In this document: positions 53,792 to 62,879 of the stretch, piece by piece
Position numbering within the stretch: position 1 is the stretch's first letter
Layout: every line of letters starts with the position of its first letter
NCBI GenBank assembly: GCA_900079695.1
Contig: LT599022.1
Span: forward strand, 3,536,937 to 3,600,936
Length of the DNA stretch: 64,000 nt
Reading direction: 5' to 3'
Origin: an uncultured Alphaproteobacteria bacterium
Lineage (GTDB): Bacteria > Pseudomonadota > Alphaproteobacteria > Rhodospirillales > Rhodospirillaceae
Program-made: the position numbers and the translations under genes
The notes under the pieces: model-generated
What the model saw: the letters and a program-made list of their open reading frames with translations, nothing else
Databases searched by the model: none
Told to the model about the DNA's origin: nothing

Positions 53792-53866
53792 GGGTGCGGG
53801 CGCGGCTTGCAAGTATGCCGGGGATATAATAAGTAAAGCTTACCATCTCGTCCGACAGAGGATCCC

Positions 53867-54337
53867 ATGCCGCCGCGCGAGTCCATCGGCTTTCTGTTCA
53901 GCGACATCGCCCGCCTGTCGCGGCACGCGTTCAACCGCCGCGCCGCGTCGCTCGGCCTGTCGCTCGCGCAGTGGCGGGTGCTCGCGGCGCTGTCGCAGCG
54001 CGAGGGGCTGAGCCAGGTGAAGCTCGCCGAGATTCTCGAAATCCAGCCGATGACCCTGGTGCGCCAGATCGACCGGCTGGAGTCGATGGGCCTCGTCGCC
54101 CGCCGCCCGGACCCGGACGACCGCCGCGCCGTGCGGCTCGCCCTCGCCCCGGCGGCGGATCCGTTGATCGCCGAGATGCGCCGCATCGCCGACGCGCTGT
54201 GGGACACCGCGCTCGCCGGGTTCGCCCCCGCGGCGCGGGCCGCGCTCGCCGCCGACCTCGCGCGGATCAAGGCGGCGCTCTGCGCCGAGGCGGGTTGCCA
54301 TTCCGAAACCGGGCCGTCGCCGACGGCCGAAGAGTGA
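53867..54337 (+). CDS. MarR family transcriptional regulator
   Basis: This 156-residue protein has the MarR winged helix: LSLAQWRVLAALSQREGLSQ, VKLAEILEIQPMTLVRQIDR, and the wing RRPDPDDRRAVRLAL. AGAGG precedes the ATG. It is 5 bp upstream of an EmrA-like adaptor gene and an EmrB-like exporter gene, so it is the expected local repressor of this efflux operon, released by the exported compound. Confidence 0.92.
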   Translation: MPPRESIGFLFSDIARLSRHAFNRRAASLGLSLAQWRVLAALSQREGLSQVKLAEILEIQPMTLVRQIDRLESMGLVARRPDPDDRRAVRLALAPAADPLIAEMRRIADALWDTALAGFAPAARAALAADLARIKAALCAEAGCHSETGPSPTAEE

Positions 54338-54342
54338 TTTTC

Positions 54343-55410
54343 ATGAGTCTCAGCAAACGCAAGCTCCGCGCCGTCCTCCTGATCGCGGGGCCGCTTGCGG
54401 TCGCGGTCGTCGCGGCCGGTTTCTATATCGTCGGCGGCCGCACCGTCGCCACCGACAACGCCTACGTCAAGGCCGACAAGGTGGTTCTCGCCCCCGAGGT
54501 GAAGGGGCGGATCGTCGCCGTCGATGTCGCCGAGAACCAGCGGGTGGCGGCGGGAACGGCGCTGTTCCGCCTCGACGACGCGCCCTATCGCATCGCGCTC
54601 GCCAAGGCCGAGGCCGATCTCGCCGAGGCGCGCCACACCGTCGCCAGCCTCAAGGGCGAATACCGCCAGAAGACCGAGGAGATCGCGCTCGCCAGATCCT
54701 CCGCGGCGCTGGCGGCGAAGGAGTACGAGCGCAAGGCGGCGCTGATCCGCTCCAACACGGTGTCCGCCAGCACCCTCGATTCCGCCCGCACCGAACTCGA
54801 CGTCGCCAACCGGCGGATCCGCGTCGCCGAGCAGGAGCTGGCGCAGATCGCCGCGCAGCTCGGCGGGGACCCCGAGGTGGCGGTGGACGACCACCCGCTC
54901 ACCCGCGCCGCGCGCGCGGTGCGCGACCAGGCGGCGCTCGACCTCGACCATACGGTGGTGCGCGCGCCGTTCGACGGCGTCGCCAGCCAGGTGCCGAAGC
55001 CGGGCGCGTGGGTGGACGCGGATGGCGCGGTGATGGCGCTGGTCTCCGACCGCCGCCTGTGGATCGACGCCAACTTCAAGGAAACCGACCTCACCCACGT
55101 CGCCGCCGGGCAGCCGGTGACGATCGCGGTGGACACCTATCCCGACCGCGCCTGGACCGGCCGCGTCGACAGCATCAGCCCGGCGAGCGGCGCGGAGTTC
55201 TCGGTGATCCCGGCGCAGAACACCACCGGCAACTGGGTCAAGGTGGTGCAGCGCATCCCGGTACGCATCGCCATCGACGCCCAGCCCGGCGCGCCCGCGC
55301 TGCGGGCGGGGATGAGCGCGGAGGTCGAGATCGACACCGGCCACGTGCGTCCGCTCGCCGCCGCGCTCGCGGGCGCGCCGACCCGCAGCGCCCTCGCCGC
55401 CGACAAATGA
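54343..55410 (+). CDS. EmrA-like membrane fusion protein (HlyD family)
   Basis: This 355-residue periplasmic adaptor has one N-terminal membrane helix (AVLLIAGPLAVAVVAAGFYIV), a biotinyl-lipoyl-like half (VVLAPEVKGRIVAVDVAENQ), a coiled-coil hairpin (~95-180), and a beta-barrel part (VVRAPFDGVASQVPKPGAWV, DANFKETDLTHV). It links the inner-membrane exporter to an outer-membrane channel encoded elsewhere. Its stop overlaps the exporter start (AAATGAG), so the genes are coupled. Confidence 0.92.
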   Translation: MSLSKRKLRAVLLIAGPLAVAVVAAGFYIVGGRTVATDNAYVKADKVVLAPEVKGRIVAVDVAENQRVAAGTALFRLDDAPYRIALAKAEADLAEARHTVASLKGEYRQKTEEIALARSSAALAAKEYERKAALIRSNTVSASTLDSARTELDVANRRIRVAEQELAQIAAQLGGDPEVAVDDHPLTRAARAVRDQAALDLDHTVVRAPFDGVASQVPKPGAWVDADGAVMALVSDRRLWIDANFKETDLTHVAAGQPVTIAVDTYPDRAWTGRVDSISPASGAEFSVIPAQNTTGNWVKVVQRIPVRIAIDAQPGAPALRAGMSAEVEIDTGHVRPLAAALAGAPTRSALAADK

Positions 55411-56909
55411 GCGCGCAGGCCGATGGCGTCCGCGCCGGTCTGATCACCGTTTCGGTGATGCTGGCGACGATCATGCAGGCGCTCGACACCACCATCGCCA
55501 ACGTCGCGCTGCCCTATATGCAGGGCGGCCTCGCCGCCACCCAGGAGCAGGTCTCCTGGGTGCTCACCTCCTATATCGTCGCCGCCGCGATCATGACCCC
55601 GCCGACCGGCATCCTCGCCGCGCGGTTCGGCCGCAAGCGGGTGTTCGCGGTGGCGGTGGCGGGGTTCACGGTGGCGTCGATGCTGTGCGGCGCGGCGGCG
55701 TCGCTCGGGCAGATGGTGACGTTCCGCCTGTTGCAGGGGGTGTTCGGCGCGTCGCTGGTGCCGCTCTCCCAGGCGGTGCTGCTGGATACCTATCCGCGCG
55801 AGAAGCACGGTTCGGCGATGGCGGTGTGGGGCGTCGGCGTGATGCTCGGGCCGATCCTCGGGCCGACCCTCGGCGGCTGGCTCACCGAAACCTACGACTG
55901 GCGCTGGGTGTTCTACGTCAACCTGCCGTTCGGCGTGCTGGCGCTGGCGGGGATCCTGCTGGTTCTGCCCGAGACGGCGAAGGATCTCGGACGCCGCTTC
56001 GACGTGTTCGGCTTCGCGCTGCTGTCGCTCGCCATCGGCGCGCTGCAGATGATGCTCGACCGCGGCGAGAACCGCGACTGGTTCTCCTCCCCCGAGATCG
56101 TCGCCGAGGCGGTGCTCGCCGCGCTCGGGCTCTATCTCTTCCTCGTCCACATGTTCACCGCCGACAAGCCGTTCATCGAACCGGCGCTGTTCCGGGACCG
56201 CAATCTCGCGGTCGGGCTGGTGCTGATCTTCATCATCGGCGTGATCCTGCTGGCGACGCTGTCGCTGCTGCCGCCGTTCCTGCAACGGCTGATGGGCTAC
56301 CCGGTGCTCACCACCGGCCTGGCGCTCGCACCGCGCGGGGTGGGGACGATGATCTCGATGATGGCGGTGGGGCGGCTGATCGGCCGCGTCGACACCCGCC
56401 TGCTGATCCTCTGCGGACTGTCGCTGGTGGCCGCGTCGCTGTGGGAGATGTCGGGCTTCACCCCCGACGTGACGATGGCGACGCTGGTCCGCACCGGGGT
56501 GATCCAGGGCCTCGGCCTCGGGCTGGTGTTCGTGCCGCTCTCGACCACCGCCTTTTCCACCCTCGCGCCGCGGTTCCGCGCCGAGGGCACGGCGATGTTC
56601 AGCCTGATGCGCAACATCGGCTCGTCGATCGGGATTTCGGTGATGACCTTCCTGCTCGCGCGCACCACCCAGACGGTGCACGCCGGGCTCGCCGCGACGA
56701 TCACGCCGTTCCGCCCCGAACTCGCCGCGCCGTGGCTGCCGGAGGCGTGGAGCCTCCACACGCCCGCCGGGGTGATCGCGCTCAACGCCGAGGTCACCGA
56801 ACAGGCGCTCACGATCGCCTACCTCGGCGACTTCACCATCATGATGTGGATGACGATCGCCGCCGCGCCCCTGTTGCTGCTGCTGCGGCCGCCGCGCCGG
56901 ATGTCTTGA
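55407..56909 (+). CDS. EmrB/QacA-type MFS drug exporter (DHA2 family)
   Basis: This 500-residue inner-membrane protein has about 14 helices. It has the DHA2 start (MLATIMQALDTTIANVALPY), motif A (ILAARFGRKRVFAVA) and motif C-like GVGVMLGPILGPTLGGWLTE. With the preceding adaptor and MarR regulator it forms a standard drug or toxic-acid efflux operon driven by the proton gradient. The start at 55407 overlaps the adaptor stop by 4 bp. Confidence 0.93.
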   Translation: MSAQADGVRAGLITVSVMLATIMQALDTTIANVALPYMQGGLAATQEQVSWVLTSYIVAAAIMTPPTGILAARFGRKRVFAVAVAGFTVASMLCGAAASLGQMVTFRLLQGVFGASLVPLSQAVLLDTYPREKHGSAMAVWGVGVMLGPILGPTLGGWLTETYDWRWVFYVNLPFGVLALAGILLVLPETAKDLGRRFDVFGFALLSLAIGALQMMLDRGENRDWFSSPEIVAEAVLAALGLYLFLVHMFTADKPFIEPALFRDRNLAVGLVLIFIIGVILLATLSLLPPFLQRLMGYPVLTTGLALAPRGVGTMISMMAVGRLIGRVDTRLLILCGLSLVAASLWEMSGFTPDVTMATLVRTGVIQGLGLGLVFVPLSTTAFSTLAPRFRAEGTAMFSLMRNIGSSIGISVMTFLLARTTQTVHAGLAATITPFRPELAAPWLPEAWSLHTPAGVIALNAEVTEQALTIAYLGDFTIMMWMTIAAAPLLLLLRPPRRMS

Positions 56910-56915
56910 GCGTCC

Positions 56916-57335
56916 TCAACCCGGCCGCGTCGCCGCCGCGTCGAAGCTCAGACGGCCGGGCCCGTGCAGGGCGAGGGCGGCGAAGCCGCCGGTCACCAGG
57001 GCGTGAGGCAGGGCGGGAGCGCCGGGGAAGTCGAGCATCCAGCCGGAGTGTCCGGCGAGGATCGCCGCGGCGGTGAGGACGGCGAGGGCGGTGGCGGCCG
57101 CGCCGACCCGCCAGCCGAGGATCACGCCGCTGCCGCCGACGATCTGGATCAGGGCGGCGAACGCCGCCGCCGGTCGCGCGAACGGCACGCCGAGGGCCTG
57201 GATCTCGGCGGTCGCGCCGGCGAGGTCGAAGCCCTTCAGGGCGCCCGCATACAGGAATACGAAACCGAGGCCGACGCGCGACACCATCAGGAATACGTCC
57301 CCGCTGGTGGCGCGCGGGGTCGAGGCGCTCTCCAT
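56916..57335 (-). CDS. DoxX family membrane protein
   Basis: This 139-residue protein has four membrane helices and the DoxX-type N-terminus LMVSRVGLGFVFLYAGALKG, then FAALIQIVGGSGVILGW. Members are linked to thiosulfate oxidation or redox stress, but most are uncharacterised. GGAGA lies 8 bp before the ATG at 57335; a longer open frame to 57695 lacks coding character. It is convergent with the exporter gene (6-bp gap). Confidence 0.82.
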   Translation of the reverse strand: MESASTPRATSGDVFLMVSRVGLGFVFLYAGALKGFDLAGATAEIQALGVPFARPAAAFAALIQIVGGSGVILGWRVGAAATALAVLTAAAILAGHSGWMLDFPGAPALPHALVTGGFAALALHGPGRLSFDAAATRPG

Positions 57336-57660
57336 CGCACAGTCTCCGGCTGAAGCGGCGCCGCCCCCCGCGGCTCCGCACCGATCCCATAACCGAAACC
57401 CCGGGCCGAAACCAGAGCGTGCGACGCCTGCCGCCGTGTCGGCGGAAATTCGCGAACGATTCGAGGGAGAAGCTCCGGCGGCGGCGCGGCGGTCGCGGCG
57501 CGGCGGGTCGGTGCGTATCCCGGTATGCGGTGCGCGGGCATGCGACTCGGCGGCTCCTCCGCCACGCAAGCGGCTCGCCGGAATCACGCAACTGTCACGC
57601 ATCGCCGCGCGCCGCGCGGCTAGGATCGCCGGGTTCTCCAACGTCCATAAGAGGCTGAAG
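57336..57660. other. 325-bp intergenic region between divergent doxX-like and phoA genes
   Basis: No gene, RNA or strong dyad is seen. Short GC-rich open frames occur on both strands without a ribosome site. It presumably holds the phoA promoter; no clear Pho box (CTGTCAT repeats) was found, although ACTGTCACG occurs at 57590-57598. Confidence 0.5.
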
Positions 57661-59406
57661 ATGCGCATGCTGTTCGCGGTTCTCGCGGCGACCACGATGC
57701 TGTCCGGCGCGGCGCGCGCCGCGACCGTCTACCCGCTCGACCGGGCGACGATCCTCGCGGGGTCGCCGTTCGACTTCAAGGTCGAGTTCTCGGGCGTCGT
57801 TCCGTCCGACGCGGTCAAGATCACCGTCAACGGCAAGGACGGCCTCGCCGCGCTCGGCGGCGCCGCCGCGTTCGTCGGCGAGGAGAAGGACAAGGCGGGC
57901 AAGACGCTCGGCTCGGCGCTGATCGTGCGCGGCGCCAAGATCGCCGCGCCCGGCCGCTATACCCTGGTGGCGAAGGCGGGCGACGAGACCCGGTCGGTGA
58001 CCTGGGAGGTCTACGGCACCGCCGCGCGGCCGAAGGCGAAGAACGTGATCTTCCTGCTCGGCGACGGCCTCTCGGTGGCGCACCGCACCGCCGCGCGGAT
58101 CATGAGCAAGGGCATGACCGAGGGCAAGGCGGACGGCCGCCTGGCGATGGACGATCTCGACCATATGGCGTTCGTCGGCACCTCCTCGACCCACTCGATC
58201 GCCACCGATTCCGCCAACACCATGTCGGCCTACATGACCGGTCACAAGAGCCGGGTGAACGCCCTCGGCGTCTATGCCGACCGCACCCCCGCGACCCAGG
58301 ACGATCCCAAGGTCGAGACCATCGCCGAGGCGCTGCGCCGCACCGGCGGCAAGGCGGTCGGCGTCGTCACCACCTCGGAGCTGGAAGACGCCACCCCGGC
58401 GGCGGTGGTCGCCCACACCCGCAAGCGCAGCGACAAGGCCGACATCGTCGGAATGTTCTACGCGGTCCGCCCCGAGGTGATGCTGGGCGGCGGCTCCGCC
58501 TATTTCCTCAGGAAGGACGTCCCCGGTTCGAAGCGCAAGGACGACAAGGACTACGTCGCGCTGTTCAAGGACGCGGGGTACGCGCTCGTCACCAGCGCCG
58601 CCGAACTCAAGGCCGCGCCGAAGTCGGGCAAGCTTCTCGGCCTGTTCCATCCCGACAACATGGACGTCACCCTCGACCGCCTGTTCCTCAAGAAGGGCAC
58701 GGTGCCGAAGTTCCCCGACCAGCCCGGTCTCGTAGAGATGACGCAGGCGGCGCTCGATCGCCTGTCGCAGGATCCGGACGGCTTCTTCCTGATGGTCGAG
58801 GGGGCGTCGATCGACAAGCAGTCGCACCCGATGGACTGGGAGCGCGCGATCGTCGATACCATCGAGTTCGACAAGGCGGTGGGCGTCGCCCGCGCCTTCC
58901 AGGCGAAGCACCCGGACACCCTGATCGTCGTCACCGGCGACCATACCCACGGGGTTTCGGTGATCGGCACCGTCGACGACGACAAGCCGGGCGAGGAGAT
59001 GCGCCAGAAGGTCGGGGTGTACGACGACGCGGGCTTCCCCAACTACGAGGACAGGAACCGCGACGGCTATCCCGACCGGGTCGACGTGTCGCGCCGTCTC
59101 GCGATCTTCGCCAACAACTTCCCGGACCATTACGAAACCTTCCGGCCGAAGCTGGATGCGCCCTTCACTCCGGCGGTGAAGAACGAGAAGGGCGAATACG
59201 TCGCCAACCAGGCCTACAAGGACGTGCCCGGCGCGGTCTTGCGCGAGGGCAACCTGCCGAAGGACGAGAGCACCGCGGTGCACGCGGTCGACGACGTGGT
59301 GCTCCAGGCCGCCGGTCCGGGGGCGGAGGGCTTCAAGGGCTACATGGAGCAGAGCGACGTCTACAAGGTGCTCGCCGATGTCTTCGCCCTCGCGCCCGCG
59401 AACTGA
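57661..59406 (+). CDS. Alkaline phosphatase (PhoA superfamily), exported
   Basis: This 581-residue periplasmic phosphomonoesterase has a signal peptide (MRMLFAVLAATTMLSGAARA), an N-terminal beta domain of ~110 residues not present in E. coli PhoA, then the catalytic domain: NVIFLLGDGLS (metal Asp), nucleophile Ser184 in ATDSANTMSAY, VEGASIDKQSHP and VVTGDHTHGVS. The protein would need two Zn2+ and usually one Mg2+. The downstream gene overlaps its end by 29 bp and leads into an ABC system that looks metal-related. Confidence 0.92.
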   Translation: MRMLFAVLAATTMLSGAARAATVYPLDRATILAGSPFDFKVEFSGVVPSDAVKITVNGKDGLAALGGAAAFVGEEKDKAGKTLGSALIVRGAKIAAPGRYTLVAKAGDETRSVTWEVYGTAARPKAKNVIFLLGDGLSVAHRTAARIMSKGMTEGKADGRLAMDDLDHMAFVGTSSTHSIATDSANTMSAYMTGHKSRVNALGVYADRTPATQDDPKVETIAEALRRTGGKAVGVVTTSELEDATPAAVVAHTRKRSDKADIVGMFYAVRPEVMLGGGSAYFLRKDVPGSKRKDDKDYVALFKDAGYALVTSAAELKAAPKSGKLLGLFHPDNMDVTLDRLFLKKGTVPKFPDQPGLVEMTQAALDRLSQDPDGFFLMVEGASIDKQSHPMDWERAIVDTIEFDKAVGVARAFQAKHPDTLIVVTGDHTHGVSVIGTVDDDKPGEEMRQKVGVYDDAGFPNYEDRNRDGYPDRVDVSRRLAIFANNFPDHYETFRPKLDAPFTPAVKNEKGEYVANQAYKDVPGAVLREGNLPKDESTAVHAVDDVVLQAAGPGAEGFKGYMEQSDVYKVLADVFALAPAN

Positions 59407-59845
59407 GCTGACGCGCCGGGCCGCCCTCGGGTGGCTCGGCGCGCTGCCGCTGGCCGCCGGATCCGCCCGCGCGGCGGAGCCGGTGCTGCGCTTCTCCGAG
59501 CTTTACGCCAAGGTCGGCGTGCTCGGCATGGAGTTTTCCGACAAGGTCGAGGCGCTGGCGGGCAAGCGGGTGACGATGCTGGGCTTCATGGCGCCGCCGC
59601 TGAAGGCGGAGGCGAACTTCTTCGTCCTCACCGAGACGCCGATGGCGCTCTGCCCGTTCTGCTCGTCGGATGCCGACTGGCCCGCCAACATCGTCGTCGT
59701 CTACCTCGCGCGCACCCAAACCTTCGTGCAGCCGAGCCGGATCATCGCCGTCGACGGGCGGCTGGAGATGGGCTCCTGGACCGATCCCGAGACCGGATTT
59801 CTCAGCCTGCTGCGCCTGCGTGAGGCGCGTTACGAGGTGGCGTGA
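59378..59845 (+). CDS. Exported small protein with CxxC motif, DUF3299/PA4066-like
   Basis: This 155-residue protein has a twin-arginine-like export signal (LTRRAALGWLGALPLAAGSARA). It is followed by a compact domain with MEFSDKVEALAGKRVTMLGF, TETPMALCPFCSSDADWP (Cys92 and Cys95) and VVYLARTQTFVQ. The layout (hydrophilic OB-like strands, then a cysteine pair) recalls proteins beside zinc-regulated ABC genes such as P. aeruginosa PA4066. A metal-binding or chaperone role is inferred. It overlaps phoA by 29 bp and the ABC ATPase start (TGATG), so the operon is tightly coupled. Confidence 0.7.
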   Translation: MSSPSRPRTELTRRAALGWLGALPLAAGSARAAEPVLRFSELYAKVGVLGMEFSDKVEALAGKRVTMLGFMAPPLKAEANFFVLTETPMALCPFCSSDADWPANIVVVYLARTQTFVQPSRIIAVDGRLEMGSWTDPETGFLSLLRLREARYEVA

Positions 59846-60513
59846 TGCTCGAAATCGCAAATCTCGAAGTCGGGTTCGCCGGGCTCGCCGAACCGGCGCT
59901 CGCGATTCCGCGGCTGTCGCTCGCGCCCGGGGCTCGGCTCGCGGTCGGCGGGCCGTCGGGCTCGGGCAAGAGCACCTTCGTCAACGTCGTCACCGGCCTT
60001 GCGCGGCCGACCGCCGGGCGCGTCGCCTGGAACGGCGCGGAGCTTTCGGCGATGGGCGAAGGCGCGCGCGACCGCTGGCGCGGCGCGACCGTCGGCCTGG
60101 TGATGCAGGATTTCCACCTGTTTCCCGGCCTCTCCGCGTTCGACAACGTGATGCTGCCCACCCGCCTCGCCCGCGCCGCCACCGCGGCGCTCGCCGCCCG
60201 CGCGGGCGATCTTCTCCGCGCCGTCGGCCTCGCGCGGCCGGAACAGCGGGTCGAGACCCTGTCGCGCGGCGAGATGCAGCGGGTCGCGGTGGCGCGGGCG
60301 CTGCTGCGGTCGCCGCCGCTGGTGGTCGCCGACGAACCCACCGCCAGCCTCGACGCCGCCGCGGGCGCGGCGGTTGCCGATCTCCTGTTCGACCTCGCGG
60401 CGGGCGCGACCGTGATCGTCGTCTCCCACGACCCGCGGGTGCGCGGTCGCGCCGGACGGCGGATCGCGCTGGAGCGCGGCCGCATCGTCGCCGACGAGGG
60501 AGACGCGGCATGA
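59845..60513 (+). CDS. ABC transporter ATP-binding protein (LolD/MacB-like)
   Basis: This 222-residue ATPase has Walker A GPSGSGKST (36-44), Q-loop LVMQDFHLFPGLSAFDNVML, signature LSRGEMQRVAVARAL, Walker B PLVVADEPTASLD and the switch histidine in VSHDPRV. It is of the class that powers FtsX-like permeases (mechanotransmission, not import). Its start overlaps the preceding stop and its stop overlaps the permease start (ATGA). Confidence 0.92.
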   Translation: MLEIANLEVGFAGLAEPALAIPRLSLAPGARLAVGGPSGSGKSTFVNVVTGLARPTAGRVAWNGAELSAMGEGARDRWRGATVGLVMQDFHLFPGLSAFDNVMLPTRLARAATAALAARAGDLLRAVGLARPEQRVETLSRGEMQRVAVARALLRSPPLVVADEPTASLDAAAGAAVADLLFDLAAGATVIVVSHDPRVRGRAGRRIALERGRIVADEGDAA

Positions 60514-61748
60514 TCCGCTTCATTCTCGCCGACCTCCGCCGCCTGTGGGCGGGGGCGTTCACGGTTTCGCTGCTGGTGGCGCTCGCGGTCGGCCTCGGCG
60601 TCGGCGTGACGCTGGTCGAGCGCGGCCTGCGCCTCGGCTCGGCGCGCGCGGCGGCGAAGTTCGATCTCGTCGTCGGCGCGCCCGGCAGCGCCACGCAACT
60701 GGTGCTGTCGTCGGTGTTCCTCGACCCCGCGCCGCTGCCGCTGGTGCCGGGCGCGGTGCTGGCCAGGCTCGCCGCCGATCCGCGCGTCGCCTGGGCGTCG
60801 CCGGTCGGGTTCGGCGATTCGGTGGGCGGGTCGCCGGTGGTGGGGGTGACGCCGACCCTGATCGCCGAAACCGCGCGGGGGTTTGCCGCGGGCCGCACCT
60901 TCGCCGCCGAGGGCGAGGCGGTGGCGGGCGCCGCCGCTCCGGTCGCGTTGGGCGAGACGCTGACGCCCACCCACGGCCTCGCGGGCGCGGGCGGGCACCG
61001 CCACACCGACGTCGCCTATACCGTGGTCGGCCGCCTCGCGCCCACCGGCACCGCGTGGGACACCGCGATCCTGGTGCCGATCCAGGCGGTCTGGCACGTT
61101 CACGGCCTCGGCGGCCACCACGACGAACATGAGGAGCACGACGACCACGACGCGCACGCGCCCCACGGCGGCTTCGACGCCGACGCGCCGCTCGACGCGG
61201 ACTGGGACGAAGCGCCCGGCGTGCCCGCGATCCTGGTGAAGCCGAAATCGGTGGCCGACGCCTACACCCTGCGCCGCGACTATCGCGACGGCGGCACCCT
61301 CGCGGTGTTTCCCGCCGAGGTGCTGACCGCGCTCTACGCCACCCTCGGCGACGCCCGCGCGGTGCTCGCCGCGATCGCTGCCGGGGCGCAGGCGCTGGTG
61401 GCGGCCGCGCTGGTGCTGGTGGCGGTGGTGCACGTCGGCCAGCGCCGCCGCCAGATCGGCGCGCTGCGGGCGTTCGGCGCACCGCGCGGCGCGGTGTTCG
61501 CGCTGGTGTGGGGGGAACTGATGGCGCTGGTGGTCGTCGGGCTCGCGCTCGGCCACGCGCTCGGCTATGCCGCCGCCCGCGGTCTCGCGGCGCGCTTCGC
61601 CGCCGAGCGCGGGGTGAGCCTGCCGGTGGCGTTCGCGCCCGCCGATGCCGCCGTGGCGCTCGCGCTGCTGGCCGCCGCCGCCGCGTTCGCCGCGATTCCG
61701 GCGTGGCGGGCCTTCCGCGCGCCGCCGGTCGAGGCGCTCAGGGATTGA
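60510..61748 (+). CDS. FtsX/MacB-like ABC permease with histidine-rich periplasmic loop
   Basis: This 412-residue protein has one N-terminal membrane helix (FTVSLLVALAVGLGVGVTLV), a large periplasmic domain and three C-terminal helices ending in AAFAAIPAWRAFRAPPVEAL, the FtsX/MacB topology. Residues ~196-219 hold nine histidines interleaved with Asp/Glu (HHDEHEEHDDHDAH), and GGHRHTD lies upstream; both are typical zinc-binding loops. With the ATPase and the CxxC protein it resembles the zinc-responsive PA4063-PA4066 type. A role in periplasmic zinc handling, perhaps serving the neighbouring zinc phosphatase, is inference. Confidence 0.85.
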   Translation: MIRFILADLRRLWAGAFTVSLLVALAVGLGVGVTLVERGLRLGSARAAAKFDLVVGAPGSATQLVLSSVFLDPAPLPLVPGAVLARLAADPRVAWASPVGFGDSVGGSPVVGVTPTLIAETARGFAAGRTFAAEGEAVAGAAAPVALGETLTPTHGLAGAGGHRHTDVAYTVVGRLAPTGTAWDTAILVPIQAVWHVHGLGGHHDEHEEHDDHDAHAPHGGFDADAPLDADWDEAPGVPAILVKPKSVADAYTLRRDYRDGGTLAVFPAEVLTALYATLGDARAVLAAIAAGAQALVAAALVLVAVVHVGQRRRQIGALRAFGAPRGAVFALVWGELMALVVVGLALGHALGYAAARGLAARFAAERGVSLPVAFAPADAAVALALLAAAAAFAAIPAWRAFRAPPVEALRD

Positions 61749-62244
61749 GGTGCGCCGCGATCTCGGCGACGCACGCCGGGACCGTGCGCCCGGCGGTGTC
61801 GACCACCGCGCGGGGGCGGTTCCAGGGCCGGTAGTCGCGCGCCGTCACCGCCGCCCAGTCCGGCGGCACGAGGCCGGGCACCTCGGCGCTCCGGCTCTCG
61901 ACGCGGCGGCGGTGTTCGGCGGCGTCGGAACAGATCACCTCGATTTCCACCACCCGCGCTCCGGCGCGCAGGCCCGCGTCGCGCCAGACGTCGCGGGACT
62001 GCGGCCAGGGGTTCACGCAGTCCGCGATCACCGTGCGGCCGAGGCGGAGGTTGTCCTCGGCCACGGCGCAGGCGGCGCGGTATCCGGCGTCGTCGAGGGA
62101 ACCCGGCACCACGCCGCTGGCGCGGATCGCCTGTTCGATCGAGTCGATGCGCAGCCACATCGCGCCGATGCGGGCGGCGAGGGCGCGGGCGAGGGTGGAT
62201 TTTCCGGTTCCCGGCAGTCCGGCGAGGGAAATCAGCAGCGACAT
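61738..62244 (-). CDS. P-loop kinase of unknown substrate (AAA_33/zeta-like)
   Basis: This 168-residue protein starts MSLLISLAGLPGTGKST with Walker A at 9-17. It has a DSIEQAIRASG segment and an ADCVNPWPQSRDVW motif like small gluconate- or adenylylsulfate-kinase-type P-loop enzymes. A lid region (HRRRVESRSAEVPG) follows. The substrate is not evident. Its 3' end overlaps the convergent permease gene by 11 bp. Confidence 0.8.
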   Translation of the reverse strand: MSLLISLAGLPGTGKSTLARALAARIGAMWLRIDSIEQAIRASGVVPGSLDDAGYRAACAVAEDNLRLGRTVIADCVNPWPQSRDVWRDAGLRAGARVVEIEVICSDAAEHRRRVESRSAEVPGLVPPDWAAVTARDYRPWNRPRAVVDTAGRTVPACVAEIAAHLNP

Positions 62245-62251
62245 GAGGCGT

Positions 62252-62869
62252 TCATGGGCGTTGCGTCAGGGCGAGGCGGATGCCGAGACCGACGAACAGC
62301 GCGCCGAGGGCGCGGTCGCTCCAGCGCCGCAGGCGGTCGTTCGCGAAGCGCCCGGCGCGTGCGGCGAACAGCGCCACGCAGACGTTCCAGAGCGTGCCGT
62401 TGACGTTGAAGATCAGCCCGAGCGCGAGGAACGCCAGCGGCTTGGTCGGCGCATCGGCGTCGATGAACTGCGGCAGGAAGGCGAGGAAGAACAGCGCGAC
62501 CTTGGGGTTGAGGACGTTGGTGAGGAACCCCTGCCAGAACACCGGACGGGTGGGGAGCGGCGCGGCCGGAGCGGCGGCGGTCCCGGCGGCGAACGCCATG
62601 CGCAGGCCGAGGTAGACGAGATAGGCGGCGCCGATCAGCTTCATCGCGGCGAACGCGGCGGCGGATGCGGCGATCAGCGCCGAGACGCCGAGCGCGGCGG
62701 CGGCGATGTGGACGAGGCAGCCCGCGCCGATGCCGAGCGCGGCGACCACGCCCGCGCGTGCGCCCGAGCGGAGGCTGCGGCCGATGACGTAGGCGGTGTC
62801 CGGCCCCGGCGTGAGGTTGAGGGCGAGCCCGGCGAGGACGAAGATCCAGAGGTCGTGGATGCCCGGCAT
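62252..62869 (-). CDS. LysE/RhtB family amino acid exporter
   Basis: This 205-residue inner-membrane protein has about six helices. The N-terminal signature LALNLTPGPDTAYVIGRSL with the conserved NxTPGPD motif, and GFLTNVLNPKVALFFLAFLPQF, mark the LysE family, which exports basic or neutral amino acids or homoserine lactones. The start at 62869 places the first helix at the N-terminus. It shares strand and close spacing with yqgE upstream and the kinase downstream. Confidence 0.92.
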   Translation of the reverse strand: MPGIHDLWIFVLAGLALNLTPGPDTAYVIGRSLRSGARAGVVAALGIGAGCLVHIAAAALGVSALIAASAAAFAAMKLIGAAYLVYLGLRMAFAAGTAAAPAAPLPTRPVFWQGFLTNVLNPKVALFFLAFLPQFIDADAPTKPLAFLALGLIFNVNGTLWNVCVALFAARAGRFANDRLRRWSDRALGALFVGLGIRLALTQRP

Positions 62870-62879
62870 CGCGCGGGCC

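Noticed and set aside
57590-57598. ACTGTCACG as a possible Pho box before phoA
   Set aside because: Only one half-site is present; a Pho box needs two CTGTCAT-like repeats 4 bp apart.
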